Source of the DNA: an uncultured Methylotenera sp.
Lineage (GTDB): Bacteria > Pseudomonadota > Gammaproteobacteria > Burkholderiales > Methylophilaceae
Direction: 5' to 3'
NCBI RefSeq assembly: GCF_946479685.1
Contig: NZ_CAMLGS010000004.1
Coordinates: 1-64,000, forward strand
DNA: 64,000 nt
Under the pieces are notes generated by a model that saw nothing but the letters and a program-made list of their open reading frames with translations, did not search any database and was not told the origin of the DNA. Positions 59,311 through 64,000 of this stretch are shown here, piece by piece (positions within the stretch are counted from its first letter, which is position 1; each line of letters begins with the position of its first letter). The position numbers and the translations under genes were made by a program.

Positions 59311-59796
59311 CTAAGTATCGGTAGTGCGGCGCTTAGGCATCACGGCTTGCTTGTCTAAATCACGGATCACATCATTAAAGTCATCCACATCAGAAAAGCT
59401 GCGGTATACAGAAGCAAAACGGATATAAGCCACTTTATCCATCATTTTCAGCTCATGCATCACCATTTCGCCCAAGTCTCTGGCGTGCACCTCACGCTCA
59501 CCGCGTGCCAGTATTTTTTGCGTCACATGATCAAGTGCCTTATCCACGTATTCGGTAGGCACCGGACGCTTATGCAGCGCCCGGGTAAATGACACCCTTA
59601 ACTTTTCACGCTTAAACTCTTCACGAGTACCATTTTGCTTCACGACTTGTGGTAAATGCAGTTCTGCCGTTTCATAGGTAGTAAAGCGCTTATCACATGC
59701 GCCGCATTTACGGCGACGACGAATGGAGTCGCCCTCATCATTGACTCTAGAGTCAATGACTTGGGTATCATCTGTTCCACAAAAAGGACACTTCAC
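59311..59796 (-). CDS. nrdR: Transcriptional repressor NrdR
   Basis: A 161-residue regulator with an N-terminal zinc ribbon ([17 protein letters not shown] and [14 protein letters not shown]), followed by an ATP-cone domain ([28 protein letters not shown]). NrdR represses ribonucleotide reductase genes in response to dATP/ATP. It sits between glyA and ribD, as is common. Its 161 residues are close to the usual 150-170. Confidence 0.97.
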   Translation of the reverse strand: MKCPFCGTDDTQVIDSRVNDEGDSIRRRRKCGACDKRFTTYETAELHLPQVVKQNGTREEFKREKLRVSFTRALHKRPVPTEYVDKALDHVTQKILARGEREVHARDLGEMVMHELKMMDKVAYIRFASVYRSFSDVDDFNDVIRDLDKQAVMPKRRTTDT

Positions 59797-59818
59797 AATT
59801 AGCCTTAGTTAGCTTTAA

Positions 59819-59851
59819 TTAACCTTGAAATTAACCTGAAGTTAACCTTGG
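59819..59851. repeat. Short TTAACCT tandem repeat between glyA and nrdR
   Basis: TTAACCTTGAAA (59819), TTAACCTGAAG (59831) and TTAACCTTGG (59842) run head to tail, with a related diverged stretch just before. The last unit includes the glyA stop codon (59842-59844). Confidence 0.6.
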
Positions 59852-61101
59852 TATACAGGGAATCTTGCAGTTAAAGCGTGTACTTTAACTTTAGTTGCAG
59901 CGATCACCGCTTCATCGGTTGGGTTATCCAATACATCAGCAATCAGGTTAGCAACCAAGCGTGCTTCTTCTTCTTTGAAGCCACGGGTAGTAATTGCCGG
60001 TGCGCCGATACGGATACCAGAGGTCACGAATGGGCTTTCTGGGTCGTTAGGAATCGCATTTTTGTTCACAGTAATGTGCGCTAAACCTAGTGCAGCATCT
60101 GCCGCCTTACCGGTTAAGCCTTTAGGACGTAAATCCACCATGAACATATGTGACTCTGTACGGCCAGAAATAATACGTAAACCGCGTGCAGTCAAGGTTT
60201 CTGCCATCGCTTGTGCATTTTTAATCACTTGCGCTTGGTAAGTTTTGAATTCTGGTTGTGCTGCTTCTAAGAATGCAGTCGCTTTTGCTGCAATCACGTG
60301 CATCAATGGGCCGCCTTGCAAGCTTGGGAACACGCTAGAGTTCAATGATTTTTCAAATTCGGCTTTGGCCATAATGATACCGCCACGTGGGCCGCGCAAA
60401 GTTTTATGCGTGGTTGATGTTACAAAGTCAGCATGTGGCACTGGGTTTGGATAAACGCCAGCAGCGATCAAGCCTGAATAGTGCGCCATATCTACCATGA
60501 AGTACGCACCAACTTTTTTGGCGATTTCAGCCATGCGTGCCCAGTCAAAGCGCAAAGCGTAAGCTGAAGCACCGCCGATTAGTAGTTTTGGTTTGCACTC
60601 AACCGCAATGCGCTCCATCTCGTCGTAGTCGATCTCTTCTTTATCGTTCAAGCCGTAAGGCACGATGTTAAATAATTTACCAGACAAGTTAGCTGGTGAA
60701 CCGTGTGTTAAATGGCCGCCGTGGCCTAGGTTCATACCCATCACGGTATCGCCCGGTTTTAAGATAGAGAAGTAAACCGCTTGGTTAGCTTGTGAACCTG
60801 AATGCGGTTGCACGTTAGCATACTCGGCACCGTACAATGCTTTCAAACGGTCAATCGCAAGCTGTTCCACTTGGTCAACATATTCACAGCCACCATAAAA
60901 GCGTTTGCCTGGGTAGCCTTCTGCATATTTATTGGTCAACTGAGAACCTTGTGCCTGCATTACTGCTGGGCTGGTGTAGTTTTCAGAAGCAATCAGCTCG
61001 ATGTGTTCATGTTGACGCACTACTTCTTGCTCAATCATGCCCCACAATGCAGGGTCAGCTTGATTTAAAGTGTTGGCGTAGTTAAATGGTGCTTGCGACA
61101 T
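59842..61101 (-). CDS. glyA: Serine hydroxymethyltransferase
   Basis: A 419-residue PLP enzyme that moves one-carbon units between serine and tetrahydrofolate. It has [68 protein letters not shown] and the PLP lysine in [14 protein letters not shown]. The start is uncertain. ATG 61101 gives the usual family N-terminus but has a weak ribosome site; an in-frame ATG at 61155 has GAGGG at good spacing and would add 18 residues. It heads the glyA-nrdR-ribD run. Confidence 0.96.
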   Translation of the reverse strand: MSQAPFNYANTLNQADPALWGMIEQEVVRQHEHIELIASENYTSPAVMQAQGSQLTNKYAEGYPGKRFYGGCEYVDQVEQLAIDRLKALYGAEYANVQPHSGSQANQAVYFSILKPGDTVMGMNLGHGGHLTHGSPANLSGKLFNIVPYGLNDKEEIDYDEMERIAVECKPKLLIGGASAYALRFDWARMAEIAKKVGAYFMVDMAHYSGLIAAGVYPNPVPHADFVTSTTHKTLRGPRGGIIMAKAEFEKSLNSSVFPSLQGGPLMHVIAAKATAFLEAAQPEFKTYQAQVIKNAQAMAETLTARGLRIISGRTESHMFMVDLRPKGLTGKAADAALGLAHITVNKNAIPNDPESPFVTSGIRIGAPAITTRGFKEEEARLVANLIADVLDNPTDEAVIAATKVKVHALTARFPVYQG

Positions 61102-61253
61102 GGTTTTTAGTTTTCCAAATATTTGAATAAAAGGGAGTTGTTCGCATTTTAACATGACCAGCCCTCATCGTTAACATGAAGTATTAAAGTTATAAAACTT
61201 CGCTGTCAAAACTAACGACAAAACCCCACGTTGAGGCACAAAAGATGCGCAAA

Positions 61254-61269
61254 TGGCTGATATCAGCCA
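61254..61269. repeat. Perfect 16-bp palindrome
   Basis: TGGCTGATATCAGCCA is fully self-complementary with no spacer. It lies about 100 bases upstream of the glyA starts and could bind a regulator of that gene. Confidence 0.5.
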
Positions 61270-61341
61270 GATTGGTTTATTTTGGTGCACCAACCACCCA
61301 CAACAAAACAAACAAGCCATTGAATAATAACAATATTTACA

Positions 61342-61432
61342 TTGGCACCTTACTTGCTTTTATCTATACAAGTGCATATCTCCAAATTGCCCCTTAACCC
61401 GTACACCCTACAAAGTGCTACGGGTTTTTTTT
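61342..61432 (+). ncRNA. Candidate small RNA of about 55 nt with its own promoter and terminator
   Basis: A promoter-like pair TTGGCA (61342-61347) and TATACA (61365-61370) has 17-base spacing; a start near 61377 follows. An intrinsic terminator AACCCGTA (61396-61403) / TACGGGTT (61419-61426) with eight T residues (61425-61432) ends the unit. No open frame is seen between them, and the genes on this strand start later, so the terminator has no obvious gene to serve. It could also be an attenuator for iscX. Confidence 0.4.
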
Positions 61433-61487
61433 GCCTATATTTTTACCCAGATAAAATGCCGTGCATGATTTTTACAGAGGACAAAGC

Positions 61488-61513
61488 TATAATCCACCAA
61501 CCATAAGGAGAAA
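61488..61513 (+). promoter_or_regulatory. Candidate iscX promoter -10 and ribosome binding site
   Basis: A perfect TATAAT (61488-61493) precedes a TAAGGAG ribosome site (61505-61511) and the ATG at 61520. No good -35 is seen at 17 bases, so an activator may be involved. Confidence 0.5.
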
Positions 61514-61519
61514 AAACGT

Positions 61520-61714
61520 ATGAAATGGACGGACAGCCAAGCAATCGCAGAGGCGCTTTACGACACACACCCTGATGTTGACCCAAAAACTATCCGCTTT
61601 ACGGACTTAATGGAATGGGTACTCAAGCTTGATGGATTTAATGACAGCCGAGATAAATGCGGCGAAAGAATCCTGGAAGCAATACAACTGGCCTGGATTG
61701 ACGAAGCAGACTAA
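61520..61714 (+). CDS. iscX: Iron-sulfur assembly protein IscX
   Basis: A 64-residue acidic protein matching IscX/YfhJ: MKWTDSQAIAEALYD, HPDVDPKTIRFTDLMEWVLKL and a C-terminal ERILEAIQLAWIDEAD. IscX binds IscS and modulates cluster assembly, possibly as an iron-dependent regulator. It normally ends the isc operon, but no isc gene is in this window. It leads a three-gene unit with a DUF3307 protein (5 bases later) and a retropepsin-like protein. Confidence 0.93.
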   Translation: MKWTDSQAIAEALYDTHPDVDPKTIRFTDLMEWVLKLDGFNDSRDKCGERILEAIQLAWIDEAD

Positions 61715-61719
61715 AGCTT

Positions 61720-62085
61720 ATGTTTTTAGCTTTGCTTTGCTTGTTTATCAAGCACTTTATCTGTGATTTTCCGCTGCAGGCCTTTCCTTGGATGTACAAA
61801 AATAAAAGCATCTACGGCCATGTCGGCGGCATCGCACACGCAGCCACTCATGGCATCGGCACCTTTCTGGTACTTGCTTACTGGCTGGGAGCAGCGGCAT
61901 GGGTGTTCGCCCTGGCAGATATGCTAACCCACTACCATATCGACTGGGCCAAGATGAACGTCAGCAGCAAGTTTGGCCTGCAAGCCAATACCAATGAATG
62001 GTTTTGGATATTGCTAGGCTTAGACCAATTGTTACACCACCTGACTTACTTTGCCATCGTGGCAATCGCCTTCAAGCTAGCATAA
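61720..62085 (+). CDS. DUF3307 family membrane protein
   Basis: A 121-residue hydrophobic protein of the DUF3307 family. It has FLALLCLFIKHFICDFPLQ at the start, HAATHGIGTFLVLAYWLGAAA, HYHIDWAKMNV and LLGLDQLLHHLTYF. Three or four membrane helices carry conserved His and Asp residues, which resemble a metal-dependent membrane hydrolase pattern, but function is unknown. Its stop shares one base with the next start (TAATG). Confidence 0.85.
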   Translation: MFLALLCLFIKHFICDFPLQAFPWMYKNKSIYGHVGGIAHAATHGIGTFLVLAYWLGAAAWVFALADMLTHYHIDWAKMNVSSKFGLQANTNEWFWILLGLDQLLHHLTYFAIVAIAFKLA

Positions 62086-62558
62086 TGTCTAGAAATACAC
62101 TGCTCTCTATTATCATCTGGTTAGCATTGGCAGGCGTTATTTATTACCTGGCTGACAGCATTCAAAACCCTAATAAGATTTACAACTTAGGCAATACCAG
62201 CTCTGTGGTACTCAAACGCGGTTTGGATGGGCATTACCGCAGCGAGGCACTAATCAATGGTAAGAAAGTAAAGGTACTGGTAGATACTGGTGCCACTGGT
62301 GTAGCGATATCACAAGCAACCGCAGACTTACTTAACCTCAAAAGCATAGACGCAATACGCACCAACACCGCCAATGGCGACAGTGTGGGTTATATGGTCA
62401 GGCTGGATTCAGTACAAATAGGCGGCGTGCGTGCGCACAATGTAGCCGCTATGATAGCACCGGGGTTAGATGGTGACGTGCTGCTAGGCATGTCATTTTT
62501 AGGGCGCATGGACATCCGCCTGTATAAAGGCGAAATGACCATCACACAAGTCGAATAG
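62085..62558 (+). CDS. Membrane-anchored retropepsin-like aspartic protease
   Basis: A 157-residue protein with one N-terminal membrane helix (LLSIIIWLALAGVIYYLA). A retropepsin-like domain follows: ALINGKKVKVLVDTGATGVAIS with the catalytic DTG, then a second half ending DGDVLLGMSFLGRMDIRL. This is the TIGR02281/clan AA type, active as a dimer. The ATG at 62085 overlaps the stop of the DUF3307 gene, so the two are coupled; a start upstream inside DUF3307 is rejected. Substrates are unknown. Confidence 0.87.
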   Translation: MSRNTLLSIIIWLALAGVIYYLADSIQNPNKIYNLGNTSSVVLKRGLDGHYRSEALINGKKVKVLVDTGATGVAISQATADLLNLKSIDAIRTNTANGDSVGYMVRLDSVQIGGVRAHNVAAMIAPGLDGDVLLGMSFLGRMDIRLYKGEMTITQVE

Positions 62559-62630
62559 CAGCATTTCCATACATTATGCGAGCTAGACCCTGGTCTAACT
62601 CGCGTATCAACAAATATTTCAGGCAAATAT

Positions 62631-64000
<1,370 letters not shown>

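Overview
The window looks like a chromosome segment of a methylotrophic betaproteobacterium, most likely Methylophilaceae and close to Methylotenera. Three things point there. The block tyrA-aroA-cmk-rpsA-ihfB-lapB-pyrF and the block pyrG-kdsA-eno-ftsB are in a betaproteobacterial style. An mxaRSACKL-type cluster (methanol dehydrogenase maturation) is present. Divergent pgl and zwf fit hexose-phosphate oxidation linked to the ribulose monophosphate cycle. Base composition is moderate and spacers are AT-rich. This placement is inference from gene content; no rRNA or tRNA gene was seen.

Layout. 1-4057: end of a lipocalin gene, a ygiQ-traB operon, and exoD. 4280-6260: three small genes (PIN-like nuclease, TfoX N-terminal domain protein, GNAT acetyltransferase) separated by two attC-like recombination sites. 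This resembles an integron cassette array without an integrase. 6388-7860: aat and bpt, the N-degron transferases. 7967-12495 (minus): a periplasmic binding protein, a porin-like protein and a GGDEF/EAL sensor in one operon. 12697-20722 (plus): tyrA-aroA-cmk-rpsA-ihfB-lapB-pyrF-comEA. 20854-28103: glycine-zipper protein, metG, apbC, pgl/zwf and dcd. 28239-32258: an amino acid decarboxylase and an AT-rich secreted Sel1-like protein. 32595-38078 (minus): folA-thyA, and alaA-hom-thrC. 38199-42749: Mth938-like protein, divergent ArsR regulator and Old Yellow Enzyme with a visible operator, DUF1439 lipoprotein, and fabA-fabB. 43032-48688: mxaR-S-A-C-K-L, with no mxaFJGI structural genes beside it. 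48730-55159: ygfX/ygfZ, pyrG-kdsA-eno-ftsB, and a 41-residue membrane protein behind an FNR-type box. 55181-61101 (minus): mtnA plus a class II aldolase, tatD, and glyA-nrdR-ribD. 61377-62558: a possible small RNA, then iscX, DUF3307 protein and a retropepsin-like protease. 62631-64000: PGM1-type phosphoglucomutase, cut by the window edge.

Most of the window is core metabolism: aromatic amino acids, threonine, pyrimidines, folate, fatty acids, LPS precursors and one-carbon units. The accessory signals most worth a second look are the cassette array, the stand-alone mxaRSACKL cluster with an altered MoxR Walker B motif, the binding-protein/porin/c-di-GMP operon, the probable MTA-salvage pair, and a recurrent pattern of 12-17 bp imperfect tandem repeats in short spacers at seven places.
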